A DNA stretch of 64,000 nt from JAIBJN01 sp963699495 (GTDB taxonomy: Bacteria > Actinomycetota > Thermoleophilia > Gaiellales > Gaiellaceae), in the NCBI GenBank assembly GCA_963699495.1, contig CAVOUB010000006.1, positions 65,319-129,318 of the forward strand, read 5' to 3'. Below are positions 34,139-43,242 of this stretch, in pieces. Made by a program: the position numbers and the translations under genes. Within the stretch, counting starts at the first letter, position 1. Every line of letters begins with the position of its first letter. The notes below the pieces were generated by a model. That model saw only the letters and a program-made list of their open reading frames with translations, ran no database searches and was not told the DNA's origin.

Positions 34139-34473
34139 CCGGGCGGCGTCTCGCCGGGTGCCGACTCCTTCACCTCGACGCCGCCGAGGAACGCCCACAG
34201 GCTCATTCCGATCTCCGACCCGTCTCCGGCCTGCGAGACCTTAACGTCACGGCCTCCGAGCAGGCTGAAGCCGCTGACCGAGACCCGCGTGCCGGGGGCG
34301 ACGATGATCTTGACCCCGCCGAGAATCGCGACCGCCCGCAGGCGGGCATTCTCGCCCGGCGGGCTGCTCGAGAGGTCGAGGTCGGCGCCGCCGAGTACGG
34401 CGACGAAGGTCTCCTTCGTCCAGCCGGGCGGGAGCGGACGCTTACCGATTCCGCCGAGGAAGGCGACGTTCAC
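34135..34473 (-). CDS. LiaF-like C-terminal domain protein
   Basis: 112 residues from GTG 34473 behind an excellent ribosome site (AAAGGAGG). A repeated beta pattern built on LGG (VAFLGGIGK, VAVLGGADLDLS, VAILGGVKIIVAPG, FSLLGGRDVKV, WAFLGGVEVKE) marks the cell-wall-stress-responsive LiaF/DUF2154 fold. No helix for membrane anchoring, so it acts in the cytoplasm or at the membrane face. Convergent with the DapB-like gene. Confidence 0.85.
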   Translation of the reverse strand: MNVAFLGGIGKRPLPPGWTKETFVAVLGGADLDLSSSPPGENARLRAVAILGGVKIIVAPGTRVSVSGFSLLGGRDVKVSQAGDGSEIGMSLWAFLGGVEVKESAPGETPPG

Positions 34474-34517
34474 GGCGGGCCTCCTTTCGTCCCGCCGAGA
34501 ATACCCCGTGACCGCCG

Positions 34518-35573
34518 TCAGGCAAGCGCCAGCTGCTCGAAGTCCTCGATCTTCGAGACCGTGACGCCGACCAGGCGCAGCGCCCCGGGCCTGTCGGCGA
34601 GGGCGCGGTCGAGGAGGTCGCAGGCGAGCTGGCCGATGCGCTCGCCGTCGGCGAGACCGGCCGCCAGCGTGGTGGAGCGGCTGCGGATGGAGAAGTCCGG
34701 GTAGCGGAGCTTCGTGGTCACCGTGCGTGCGACCTGGCCCGACTCCGCCAGATGGGCGGCGAGGCGGAGGGCCATCCGGCGCAGCTCGTCGTGCAGCTGC
34801 TCGCGGTCGGAGACGTCGCGCGGGAACGTCTCCTCGTGCCTGATCGAGATGTTGGCCACGGGCTCCTCGAGCGGGCGCGGGTCGATGCCCTGCGCGCGGT
34901 CGCGCAGCAGGCGCCCGCTCTTCCCGGGGAGCAGCCGCGCGAGCTCGGCGTCGGGAAGCGCGGCCAGCTCCCCGACGAGCGCGATCCCCGCGGCGGCCAG
35001 CCGTTCCTCGGCCCGCGGGCCCACGCCGGGCAGGAGCCGCACCGGGAACGGCGCCAGGAACGCCGCCTCGCGGCCGGCGGGGACGACCGTGATCCCGCCG
35101 GGCTTCTTCCGGTCGCTCGCCACCTTGGCGACCACCTTGCAGCTCGCCACGCCGAGCGAGCAGGAGAGGCTCGTCGCGCCGCGCACGGCCGCTTGCACGG
35201 CCTCCGCGACGACGCGGGCGCGGCGGTAGTCGGGGGCGACCTCGCCGATGTCGAGGTAGCCCTCGTCCAGCCCTGTCCGCTCCACGCGCGGCACGACCTC
35301 CCGGATCGCCGCCCACACCGTTCGCGAGTACTCGGCGTAGGTCCTGTGGCGCGGCGCGAGGAAGACGGCGTGCGGGCAGCGGCGCAGCGCCTCTGCACAG
35401 CTCATCGCCGAGCGGATACCGTAAGCGCGGGCGACGTAGTTAGCGGTAGCCACGACGCCCCGGCCGCGGGGGTCACCCCCCACGACGAGCGGCTGTGCTG
35501 CGAGCTCGGGGCTCTCGAGCTCCTCCACTGCTGCGAAGAAGGCGTCCAGGTCGAGATGCGCGACGATCACCAC
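34518..35573 (-). CDS. dinB: DNA polymerase IV (Y-family)
   Basis: Translesion polymerase of 351 residues. Palm/finger motifs HLDLDAFFAAVEE, the YVARAYGIRSAMSCAEAL segment and LDEGYLDIGEV (catalytic acidic residues) are intact; the thumb and C-terminal little finger follow. No obvious C-terminal clamp-binding peptide. GTG 35573 has a -10-like TATCCT (minus strand, 35587-35582) ending 8 nt upstream. Only 20 bp separate it from the divergent PafBC gene, a DNA-damage regulator. Confidence 0.95.
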   Translation of the reverse strand: MVIVAHLDLDAFFAAVEELESPELAAQPLVVGGDPRGRGVVATANYVARAYGIRSAMSCAEALRRCPHAVFLAPRHRTYAEYSRTVWAAIREVVPRVERTGLDEGYLDIGEVAPDYRRARVVAEAVQAAVRGATSLSCSLGVASCKVVAKVASDRKKPGGITVVPAGREAAFLAPFPVRLLPGVGPRAEERLAAAGIALVGELAALPDAELARLLPGKSGRLLRDRAQGIDPRPLEEPVANISIRHEETFPRDVSDREQLHDELRRMALRLAAHLAESGQVARTVTTKLRYPDFSIRSRSTTLAAGLADGERIGQLACDLLDRALADRPGALRLVGVTVSKIEDFEQLALA

Positions 35574-35593
35574 GGCATGGAAGGATAGGAAGC

Positions 35594-37594
35594 GTGTCGC
35601 ACGACACCGACAAGCTGATCAGGCAGCTCTCCCTCGTGGCCTTCCTCATGGCGGAGCGGCGGCCCCTGACCGCGCGCGAGATCAAGTCGGTCGTCGAGGG
35701 CTACTCGGAGATGTCGGACGAGGCCTTCGCGCGGCGCTTCTACTCCGACCGGAGCGAGCTGGTCGCCCTCGGCGTGCCCCTCCACTCGCAACGGGACGAG
35801 TTCACCGGCGAGGAGCTCTACACGCTCCGCGCCGAGCAGTACTTCCTGCCCAAGCTCGACCTCGACGACGAGGAGCTGGCCGCGCTCCAGGTGGCGCTCT
35901 ACCTCCTCGAGGGCCAGTTCGCCTACGCCGAGCCGCTGCGCCTGGCGCTCCAGAACCTCGCCCTCGGCCGGCCGACGCAGCTCGAGGCCGCCACCGAGAG
36001 CGCGCTGCGCGTCGAGGTTCGCGACCCGGACTACTCGGACGAGATGTCGGGGCGCCTGACCAAGCTCGAGGGAGCCATCTCCAAGCAGCGCACGGTGCGC
36101 TTCACGTACTGGTCGATCTCGCGCGACCGCACGCGCGAGCGCACGGTGAACCCGTATGCGCTCCTGCCCGAGGCCGGCTCCTGGTATCTGATCGGCCGCG
36201 ACCTCGACCAGGACGACGAGCGGACCTTCCGCGTCTCGCGCATCGTCGGCGACATCCGCTTCGCCACGCGCCGTGAGCGCGACTTCCGCATGCCGGAGTA
36301 CGACCCGTCCGACTTCCGCGGCAGGCAGCCGTGGCAGTACGGCGAGGCCAGCGGCGAGGCCGAGATCGAGCTCGACCCCGACACGGCCTGGTGGGTCGAG
36401 CGCATGGTCGAGCGCGGCGAGGTCGCCGACGGCCTCTTCACGACGCCCTACTCGCGCCTCGACCTGCTCGCCGGGTGGGTGCTGCGCCAGGAGGGCCGGG
36501 CACGGCCCCTTTCGCCCCCCGAGCTGGTCGACGAGGTGGCCGCAGGCCTCGACCGCGTGCTCGAGCGGCACGAGGCGGAGCCGACGAAGCCGCCGCGGCC
36601 GAAGGCGCAGCCCGAAGCCGAGCAGCTCGAGCGCCCCGCCGGCCCGCTCGCCCCCGAGCGCTTCGGCGTCCTGCAGGCGCTGCTCGCGCACCTGCTCGCG
36701 CGCTGCGGGGACGAGACCCGGGCCACCATTCCGGCGCAGGAGCTCGTCGACCGCTTCCACATCCCCATGGACCAGCTCGACGACCACCTCCAACTCCTGA
36801 ACCTCGTCAACTTCGGCGGCGGGTGCTACGCCGTCTACGCGTCCCTGGACGGCGACGAGGTGCGGGTGGACAAGGAGCTCTTCGGCGACGCTTTCCGGCG
36901 ACCGCCGCGCCTGACGCCGCTCGAGGCCCGGGCGATCCGGCTCGCGCTCGAGTTCGTCGGGCCGATGATCGCCGCCGAGGCCCAGTCGCCGCTCGAGCGC
37001 GTGCGCAAGAAGCTCGAGGACACCTTCGGCGAGTTCGCCATGCCCGAGACGGTCGAGCAGGAAGCCGGCTCCGAGGAGGAGCAGCTCATTCGCACGTTCT
37101 CGCAGGCGATCCGCGAGCAGCGGCTCGTCGAGATCGAGTACGTGGCGGTCGGCGAGGAGACGAGTGTCCGCGTGATCGAGCCGCACGCCCTCGAGCGCGA
37201 GCTGCCGTGGTGGTACGTCCACTCCTGGGACCGCACGCGCGACGCGCAGCGGAGCTTCCGCCTCGACCGCATGCGCCGGGCGACGCTCCAGAAAGAGAGC
37301 TTCGACCCGCGGCCCGGCCTGGAGCCGCGGAAGCTGCGGGACGTACGGGTGGCGAAGGTGCTCTTCGACCCGGAGGTCGCCCGCTGGCGCACCGAGCGGG
37401 GCGCTCTCCCGCTCGCGAAGGGCTACGCCCTCGAGGAGGTCGGGGTCGGCGGCACCGACTGGTTCGTCGGCGAGATCCTCTCGCACCGCGGCTTCGCGGA
37501 GGTGCTGGAGCCGGAGGACCTCCGCACCGAGGTGGCCGCACGGGCGAAGAAGCTCAAGGCCGCGCTCGCGAAGCGGCCCGCGCGAGCCCGCTGA
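35594..37594 (+). CDS. pafBC: PafB-PafC fusion, WYL-domain transcription regulator
   Basis: 666 residues from GTG 35594. Two tandem modules, each with a winged helix-turn-helix and a WYL domain: first module HTH about 1-75 and WYL around TVRFTYWSISRDRTRERTVN; second module HTH-like start about 355 and WYL around LVEIEYVAVGEETSVRVIEP. In mycobacteria PafB and PafC are separate adjacent proteins that activate a RecA/LexA-independent DNA-damage response. Here they are one protein, divergent from dinB by 20 bp. Proteasome genes are not in the window. Confidence 0.92.
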   Translation: MSHDTDKLIRQLSLVAFLMAERRPLTAREIKSVVEGYSEMSDEAFARRFYSDRSELVALGVPLHSQRDEFTGEELYTLRAEQYFLPKLDLDDEELAALQVALYLLEGQFAYAEPLRLALQNLALGRPTQLEAATESALRVEVRDPDYSDEMSGRLTKLEGAISKQRTVRFTYWSISRDRTRERTVNPYALLPEAGSWYLIGRDLDQDDERTFRVSRIVGDIRFATRRERDFRMPEYDPSDFRGRQPWQYGEASGEAEIELDPDTAWWVERMVERGEVADGLFTTPYSRLDLLAGWVLRQEGRARPLSPPELVDEVAAGLDRVLERHEAEPTKPPRPKAQPEAEQLERPAGPLAPERFGVLQALLAHLLARCGDETRATIPAQELVDRFHIPMDQLDDHLQLLNLVNFGGGCYAVYASLDGDEVRVDKELFGDAFRRPPRLTPLEARAIRLALEFVGPMIAAEAQSPLERVRKKLEDTFGEFAMPETVEQEAGSEEEQLIRTFSQAIREQRLVEIEYVAVGEETSVRVIEPHALERELPWWYVHSWDRTRDAQRSFRLDRMRRATLQKESFDPRPGLEPRKLRDVRVAKVLFDPEVARWRTERGALPLAKGYALEEVGVGGTDWFVGEILSHRGFAEVLEPEDLRTEVAARAKKLKAALAKRPARAR

Positions 37595-37628
37595 GAGAGT
37601 CGTAGCTCTCCGCAGAGGGAGTCGGTGA

Positions 37629-37820
37629 TCAGCCGCGCTCGTTGCCGCGCTTGAAGTTGCCCGTCGCGCGGGCCATGAGGAGCTGGGCGGCATCGTCGTC
37701 GGCGCCCTCGACGTGGCGGAGGAAGCGGTGAGCCTCCGCGGCGGAGAGCGTCGTCACCACGCGCCCGCGCCAGGCGATCCGAACGCGGCCGTCCTTGGTC
37801 GCCTGCCAGGAGAAGCTCAC
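37629..37820 (-). CDS. Small protein, 63 residues
   Basis: Begins MSFSWQATKDGRVRIAWRGR, a compact beta start followed by an Ala-rich helix (SAAEAHRFLRHVEGADDDAA) and a basic end. It overlaps the stop of the upstream histidine-kinase gene by 4 nt, so it is the third member of the queG-kinase-small operon. No family recognised. Confidence 0.65.
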   Translation of the reverse strand: MSFSWQATKDGRVRIAWRGRVVTTLSAAEAHRFLRHVEGADDDAAQLLMARATGNFKRGNERG

Positions 37821-39484
37821 ACCGACGCCAGCGGCAGGCGCAGGACGAACGTCGCGCCGGAGCCCGCCTCCGACTCGACGTCCAGCGTCCCGCCGTGCGC
37901 CTCGGCGATCGAGCGGGCGATGTAGAGGCCGAGGCCGGCGCCCGGCTTCGACGCGCCGCCGTGGCTCACGCGCCCGAACTTCTCGAAGATGAGCCGGTGC
38001 GACTCGGGCGGAATGCCGGGCCCGTGGTCGCGGACGCTGACGGCCACCACCCCCTCCTCGTTGGCCGCGGCGACCTCGACCTCGTCGCCCGTGATGGTGT
38101 ACTTGACCGCATTCGTGAGCAGGTTCCAGAGCAGCTGCCGGAGCCGCTCGCGGTCGCCCTGCACGGGCGGGAGCGTCGGCGGGACGCGCGTGGTCACGCG
38201 CACCTCGTCCTGCCCGAGGGAGACGACCGCGGCCGTCTCGCGGACGAGCTCCTCGACGTCCACCGCGTCGAAGGCATACGGGAACGTGCCGGCCTCGATG
38301 CGCGAGGTGTCGAGGACGTCCCCGACCAGGTCGGAGAGCCGAGAGGTCTCGCTCTCGATCAGGCTGAGGAAGGACTCGCGCTGCTCCTGCGTCAGCTCGC
38401 GCCAGCGCCGGTTGAGCGTCTGCGCGCAGCCGATCACCGAGGCCATCGGCGCGCGCAGCTCGTGCGACACCATCGAGACGAAGTCCGCCCGGAGAGCGGA
38501 GAGCCGGCGTAGCTCCTCCGCCGCGCTCCGCTCCGTCTCGTAGACCCTGATGTTCTCGACGGCGACGGCGACCTGGTTCGCCAGGAGCATCAGCATCTCG
38601 ACCTCCTCGGACGTGAACGGCGGCCCGCCGTCACGGGCGACCGCCAGCGTTCCGAGGGCGCGGTCTCCGAGCGCGAGCGGCGCCACGACCTCCTCTCCGC
38701 CCTCTCCACCGAGGAAGCCTCCCGACGTGGCGAAGACCGTGTCCGCCTCGCCCGCGAGCTCGATCTGGAGCCGGTCGAAGGCGACCATGCTGCGGAGCTC
38801 GCTCTGAAAGGCGGCGAAGGCCTCGCGCTGGTCGAGGGACGACCCGAGCGCCCGCGCCGCGCGGTTGACCGCCTCGAGGACGTCGGCACGACGCCCGAGG
38901 CGGTCGCGCAGGTCCTCGGCCTCTGCGGCGCGCGCCTCGGCGACCGCCGTCTCCGCACGCAGGCGGTCGACCAGCCAGCCGACCACGAGGCCGATGAGGA
39001 TCTGGAGCCCGAAGGGAAGGGTGACGTGGTCGAAGTCGAACGGCGGCGGCCCGAACTCCTCGGCACGCCACCACTCGGCGAGGAAGACGAGGGGCAGGAC
39101 GACGACGGGAACGATCGCGCCGCCCTTCATGCCGTACCGCAGCGCGCCCTCGATCACCGGGATGTAGAGGATCCCCCAGGCAGGCGTGCTCGGCTCGAAC
39201 GTGTAGACGAAGACGAACGCGTAGACGATCGCGGTGTCGAAGGCGAGCGCGAGAAAGCCGATCCGGCCGAGCGCCTTGCGGTCGAGGTTCCGATGCGCGA
39301 GCCAGAAGAAGGCGGCCGCACCGAGGGTCAGCGCGGCGGCGGTCGACCAGCCCCAGCGCTCGTAGCCGGGCGGATGCTCGTCCCCCACGATCGCGACCTC
39401 GAACGCGGCGAACGGCACCGCGAACACCCGCACCCACGCGATCCAGATCTCCGTCCGGCGGAGCCGCTCCAGCTCAGCGCTCAC
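37817..39484 (-). CDS. Membrane sensor histidine kinase with GAF domain
   Basis: 555 residues from GTG 39484. About five hydrophobic helices in the first 180 residues, a short coiled coil, a GAF domain (about 225-320) and then HisKA with His in SMVSHELRAPMASVIG and an ATPase domain with DHGPGIPPES and GAGLGLYIARS. No cognate regulator adjacent. It overlaps queG by 11 nt and the 63-residue gene by 4 nt. Confidence 0.92.
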   Translation of the reverse strand: MSAELERLRRTEIWIAWVRVFAVPFAAFEVAIVGDEHPPGYERWGWSTAAALTLGAAAFFWLAHRNLDRKALGRIGFLALAFDTAIVYAFVFVYTFEPSTPAWGILYIPVIEGALRYGMKGGAIVPVVVLPLVFLAEWWRAEEFGPPPFDFDHVTLPFGLQILIGLVVGWLVDRLRAETAVAEARAAEAEDLRDRLGRRADVLEAVNRAARALGSSLDQREAFAAFQSELRSMVAFDRLQIELAGEADTVFATSGGFLGGEGGEEVVAPLALGDRALGTLAVARDGGPPFTSEEVEMLMLLANQVAVAVENIRVYETERSAAEELRRLSALRADFVSMVSHELRAPMASVIGCAQTLNRRWRELTQEQRESFLSLIESETSRLSDLVGDVLDTSRIEAGTFPYAFDAVDVEELVRETAAVVSLGQDEVRVTTRVPPTLPPVQGDRERLRQLLWNLLTNAVKYTITGDEVEVAAANEEGVVAVSVRDHGPGIPPESHRLIFEKFGRVSHGGASKPGAGLGLYIARSIAEAHGGTLDVESEAGSGATFVLRLPLASV

Positions 39485-40484
39485 GGGCGTCTCCCTCGAG
39501 TCGGGCGAGCGCCCACTCGGCGTGCTCGCGGAGCAGCGGGTCGTCGCCCTCTGCATAGGGGCGCACGGCTTCCACGAGGCTTTTATCGGCCGAGTTGCCC
39601 GCGGCGACAAGGGCATTTCTCCGCAGGTAGCGCGGGTCGTTCCGCGGAAAGTAGAGGCGGGCGTAGCGTTCGCGCAGCTCCTCGCCGGGGGTGCGAAGCC
39701 AATCCAGGAGCGAAACGACCGGCTCTGCACCGGGGGGCGCGTGCTCTGCGCCGCGGCGCTTCTCGATCCCGCGGTTCCACGGGCAGGCGTCCTGGCAGAT
39801 GTCGCAGCCGTACACGTGCACCCCCAGCTCTTCCCGGTAGAGCTCCGGAACCGCCTCGGGAGCCTGTGTCCAGTAGGAGAGGCACTTCGTCGAGTCGAGC
39901 ACGCCGGGCTCGTCCAGGGCGCCGGTCGGGCAGGCCTCGATGCAGAGCGTGCACGAGCCGCAGTCGAGCTCGAGCGGCGGGCTCGGCTCGATCTCCACGT
40001 CGGTGACGAGCGTCCCGAGCACGACCCAGGAGCCGTGCTTGCGGGTGATGAGCATCGTGTTCTTGCCGTAGAAGCCCACGCCGCCGCGCGCGGCGCCCTC
40101 GCGGTCGACGTGCTGGTTCGCGTCGACGAGCACCCGGTAGCGTCCGCCGAGCCGCTCCCCGAGGGCGGCGAGCTTCTCGCGCAGGAGCGCGTAGTGGTCC
40201 GCCCACGTGTAGCGCGGGAGACGGCCCTCCCCTGCCGCAGGCTCGGGGCCGGGTGCGTAGTAGCAGAGCGCAGCGGAGACGACCGTCTGCGCGCCGTCGA
40301 GGAGCGCCTCCGGATGGCAGGAGACCTCCGGCTGGGCCATCGTGAAGCGCATGTCGGCGAAGAGGCCGCGGTCACGGCGCTCGCGGATCACGCGCTCGGT
40401 CTCGGCGTACGGCCGGGCGGCCGCTGCGCCGACGACGTCGATCCCGAGCTCCTCCCCCAGACGGGCGAGCTCCGCGCTCGTCAT
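39474..40484 (-). CDS. queG: Epoxyqueuosine reductase
   Basis: Final step of queuosine synthesis: cobalamin- and iron-sulfur-dependent reduction of epoxyqueuosine in tRNA. 336 residues with two [4Fe-4S] motifs (CGSCTLCIEACPTGAL and CDICQDACPWNR) and a C-terminal HEAT-like region. Distant from tgt/queA in this window but completing the same pathway. Transcribed first in a three-gene overlap cluster. Confidence 0.95.
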   Translation of the reverse strand: MTSAELARLGEELGIDVVGAAAARPYAETERVIRERRDRGLFADMRFTMAQPEVSCHPEALLDGAQTVVSAALCYYAPGPEPAAGEGRLPRYTWADHYALLREKLAALGERLGGRYRVLVDANQHVDREGAARGGVGFYGKNTMLITRKHGSWVVLGTLVTDVEIEPSPPLELDCGSCTLCIEACPTGALDEPGVLDSTKCLSYWTQAPEAVPELYREELGVHVYGCDICQDACPWNRGIEKRRGAEHAPPGAEPVVSLLDWLRTPGEELRERYARLYFPRNDPRYLRRNALVAAGNSADKSLVEAVRPYAEGDDPLLREHAEWALARLEGDARER

Positions 40485-40693
40485 CTCGCCCGCAAGGTAG
40501 CACCCTCAGAACTCGTCTCAGAATGAAGCCTTGTGCCGTCGGGCCGCGCTGCTCGCCCCGAGGACTGCGTCCTCGGTCGCGCCCGTAGCTCATCCGCTAC
40601 GAGCACTCCCTGCGTCCTTGCCTCGAAACGACCATCGCACCCCGACAGCGAAGCATCATCCTGAAACGAGTTCTAGAACGATACGATCGCGTC
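40485..40693. other. Intergenic region with several short hairpins
   Basis: Contains CCGAGGAC-TGC-GTCCTCGG (near 40558-40576), GTAGC...GCTAC (near 40588-40602) and the 10-bp palindrome GTTCTAGAAC (40670-40679). No gene. The palindrome, 14 nt before the alcohol-dehydrogenase GTG, is a plausible operator; the hairpins may be part of the queG-side leader. Confidence 0.4.
40682..40687 (+). promoter_or_regulatory. -10-like box, leaderless style
   Basis: TACGAT ends 6 nt before the GTG at 40694; no ribosome site intervenes. Confidence 0.35.
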
Positions 40694-41677
40694 GTGAAGG
40701 CGATCCGGATCCACGAGGACGGCGGGCCCGAGGTCCTCCGGTACGAGGACGCGCCCGATCCCAGCCCGGCTCCCGGCGAGGTGCTGATCGCGCTCAAGGC
40801 GGCCTCGCTCAACCATCTGGACATCTGGCTGCGACGCGGGCTCCCCTCGGCGCCGAAGCCGCGGATCCTCGGAGCCGACGGCGCCGGCGTCGTCGTTGGC
40901 CTCGGCGAGGGCGTCGACCGCTTCTCCGAGGGCGACGAGGTCGTGATCAACCCGGGCCTCGACGAAGGGGCCAAGATCGTGGGCGAGCACATGGACGGGA
41001 CCCATGCCGAGCTCATCGCCCTCCCGGCGGACTACGTCTATCCACTTCCGGACGACCTTTCGTTCGAGGAGTCGGCCGCGTTCCCTCTGGTCTTCGAGAC
41101 GGCCTACCGCATGCTCGTGACGCGGGCAGGCCTCCAGGAGGGCGAGTGGGTGTTCGTCTGGGGGATCGGGAGCGGGGTCGCCACGGCCTCGCTGCAGGTC
41201 GCCAAGGCCCTCGGCGCGCGCGTTATCGTCACCTCGTCGAGCGACGAGAAGCTCGGGCGGGCGCTCGAGCTGGGCGCCGACGCGGTCGTGAACCACGCCG
41301 AGGCGGACGTGGCGGCGGCGGTGCGCGAGGCCACGGAGGGCCACGGCGCCGACGTCGTCGTCGAGCATGTCGGCGAGGCGACGTGGAAGACCTCTCTCCA
41401 GGTGGCCGCCGCGGGGGCGCGGGTCACGGTCTGCGGGGCGACGAGCGGCCCGAACCCGCCGGCCAACCTCCACCGCATCTGGTGGAAGCAGCTCACCATC
41501 CTAGGCTCGACCATGGGCACGCAGGCGGACTTCCGGGGCGTCTACGAGCTCGTGGCCAGCGGCCGCGCGAAGCCCGTCGTCGACCGCGTCTTCCCGCTGG
41601 AGGAAGCCGCCGCGGCGCACGAGCACCTGGAGGCCGGCCGCCAACTCGGCAAGGTCGTCCTCCGGATCGGCGACTGA
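40694..41677 (+). CDS. Zinc-type/quinone-oxidoreductase-like alcohol dehydrogenase
   Basis: Medium-chain dehydrogenase/reductase of 327 residues. GroES-like N-terminal domain (MKAIRIHEDGGPEVLRYED, LGADGAGVVVGLG) and Rossmann domain (VWGIGSGVATASLQVAKALG). The catalytic zinc Cys/His set is not obvious, so it is closer to quinone oxidoreductase-type members than to true zinc alcohol dehydrogenases. Substrate unknown. Confidence 0.9.
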   Translation: MKAIRIHEDGGPEVLRYEDAPDPSPAPGEVLIALKAASLNHLDIWLRRGLPSAPKPRILGADGAGVVVGLGEGVDRFSEGDEVVINPGLDEGAKIVGEHMDGTHAELIALPADYVYPLPDDLSFEESAAFPLVFETAYRMLVTRAGLQEGEWVFVWGIGSGVATASLQVAKALGARVIVTSSSDEKLGRALELGADAVVNHAEADVAAAVREATEGHGADVVVEHVGEATWKTSLQVAAAGARVTVCGATSGPNPPANLHRIWWKQLTILGSTMGTQADFRGVYELVASGRAKPVVDRVFPLEEAAAAHEHLEAGRQLGKVVLRIGD

Positions 41678-41682
41678 GCTCT

Positions 41683-41886
41683 CTAGAGGACGATGCGCCG
41701 CGCGACGTCGGGCGGGCAACCTGCGGCGACGAGCCTGCGCACCTCACCCAGGTCGACCTCGGCTTTCGTGAGCACGCAGGCGTCCGTCCCGTTGAAGCCG
41801 AGGGCGAGGAACTGAGATCGCCGCCAGCGCCGCACTCTGGTCGCCTCCGGGAGCCCCGATCCCTTCCACTCCACCCGATCGCCCAT
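41683..41886 (-). CDS. Small protein, 67 residues
   Basis: Begins MGDRVEWKG, then a basic segment (RVRRWRRSQFLALGFNG) and a helical end (DLGEVRRLVAAGCPPDVARR). Ends 5 nt from the convergent alcohol dehydrogenase. The composition looks like a real small protein, but no function is recognised. Confidence 0.6.
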   Translation of the reverse strand: MGDRVEWKGSGLPEATRVRRWRRSQFLALGFNGTDACVLTKAEVDLGEVRRLVAAGCPPDVARRIVL

Positions 41887-41961
41887 GGCTAAGAGTGTGC
41901 GCAGGGGCAGGCGCGAAGTACCATCGAACGTCGTGTCCGCGTCCCCCGCGAAGGTCGAGGA

Positions 41962-42261
41962 TTAGCCGAAGCCGAGGATGAACTTCGCGTCGTCGGACAT
42001 GCGCTCGGGGCTCCACGGCGGCTCCCAGGTGAGCTCGGTCTCGACGTCCTCGATCCCCTCGAGGCTCTCGACGACCTCGCGGATCTGCTGCTCGATCATC
42101 GGCCCGACGGGGCACCCCATCGAGGTGAGGCTGTAGGTGACGTGCACCTTGGGCCCCTCGACCTCGGCGTCGTAGAGGAGGCCGAGCTCGACGATGTCCA
42201 TCCCGAGCTCCGGGTCCTCGACCACCCGCAGCGCGTCGATCACCTCTTCGCGACTTGGCAT
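41962..42261 (-). CDS. DUF59/MIP18-family metal-sulfur cluster assembly protein
   Basis: 99 residues. Typical fold with VIDALRVVEDPELGMDIVELGL and the conserved Cys in TSMGCPVGP; the C-terminal WEPPW motif is present. The family (SufT/PaaD/MIP18-like) assists iron-sulfur cluster maturation. Starts 10 nt after glpX ends on the same strand, so it may be the last gene of the cDPG-glpX operon. Confidence 0.9.
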   Translation of the reverse strand: MPSREEVIDALRVVEDPELGMDIVELGLLYDAEVEGPKVHVTYSLTSMGCPVGPMIEQQIREVVESLEGIEDVETELTWEPPWSPERMSDDAKFILGFG

Positions 42262-42270
42262 GGCCCCAGC

Positions 42271-43242
42271 CTATCCAAGAAGGCGCACCTCTTCGCGACG
42301 GTCACGCGCGAAGAAGTGGATGCCGTCCACGAAGCGGACCCAGTTGTGGCGGGTGCACATGACGAGCGAGTGCGTGCGGGCGCTGTCGGTGAGGAAGCGG
42401 ACGCCGCGCAGGAGGTCGCCGTTCGTCACGCCGGTCGCGGCGACGATCACCTCGCCGGGTGCCAGCTCCTCGGTCTCGAAGACCTTGTAGAGGTCGTCGA
42501 TCCCGTACTCCTGCGCCTGCTCGATCTCGCCGCGGGACGTCGGCCAGAACTGCGCCTGCAGCTCACCCCCGAGGCAGCGGAGCGCCGCGGCGGAGAGGAC
42601 CGCCTGGCGCGCGCCGCCGATGCCGACCGCGATGTGGTCGTTCGTCCCGCGCACGGCCGCCGTGATGGAGGCGGTGACGTCACCGTCCTGGATCAGCTTG
42701 ATCCGGGCGCCCGCTGCGCGGATCTCCTCGATCAGATCGTGGTGGCGCGGCCGGTCGAGGACGATCGCCGTGATGTCGCCGGGCCGGCGGCCGTAGGCGT
42801 CGGCGATCGCCGCGATGTTCTCGGCGACGGGCTTCCCCAGGTCGATGCGGCCGCTGGCGACCGGGCCGACGGCCATCTTGCGCATGTACATCTGCGGGAG
42901 GCGCGGAAAGGAGCCCGACTCGCCGACCGCGATCATCGACATGGCCCCGTAATCGCCGCGGGCCACCACCGCGCGCCCCTCCAGCGGGTCGACGGCGAGG
43001 TCGACCTCGCCGCCCCCGCTCCCCACGGTCGTCCCGATGTCGAGCCCGTCGACCTCCTCGTCGCCGCCCACCACGACCCGTCCGGTGATGTCGAGCGCGT
43101 CCAGCCCTTCGCGCATCGCCGCGGCGGCCGACTCCTCGGCCCCCTTGACGTCGCCCCTCCCGAGCCAGCGCGCGCCTGCGAGAGCCGCCTGCTCGGTGAC
43201 GGCGGCGTACGCCTCGCACTGGCAGCGCTCGGGGTCGCTCAC
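42271..43242 (-). CDS. glpX: Class II fructose-1,6-bisphosphatase
   Basis: Hydrolyses fructose 1,6-bisphosphate in gluconeogenesis. 323 residues from GTG 43242, which overlaps the stop of the upstream kinase. GlpX motifs: AALAGARWLGRGDVKGAEESA, VVGGDEEVDGLDIG, VDLAVDPLEGRAVVARG (metal-binding Asp-Pro-Leu-Glu-Gly) and the IKLIQDGDVTASI segment. Its place after 2-phosphoglycerate kinase ties the operon to lower glycolysis/gluconeogenesis. Confidence 0.94.
   Translation of the reverse strand: MSDPERCQCEAYAAVTEQAALAGARWLGRGDVKGAEESAAAAMREGLDALDITGRVVVGGDEEVDGLDIGTTVGSGGGEVDLAVDPLEGRAVVARGDYGAMSMIAVGESGSFPRLPQMYMRKMAVGPVASGRIDLGKPVAENIAAIADAYGRRPGDITAIVLDRPRHHDLIEEIRAAGARIKLIQDGDVTASITAAVRGTNDHIAVGIGGARQAVLSAAALRCLGGELQAQFWPTSRGEIEQAQEYGIDDLYKVFETEELAPGEVIVAATGVTNGDLLRGVRFLTDSARTHSLVMCTRHNWVRFVDGIHFFARDRREEVRLLG

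Noticed and set aside
37817..40375. A single 852-codon protein joining queG antisense-frame sequence to the histidine kinase
   Set aside because: The first 300 codons are an out-of-frame shadow of queG; the kinase starts at GTG 39484 with conserved membrane helices.
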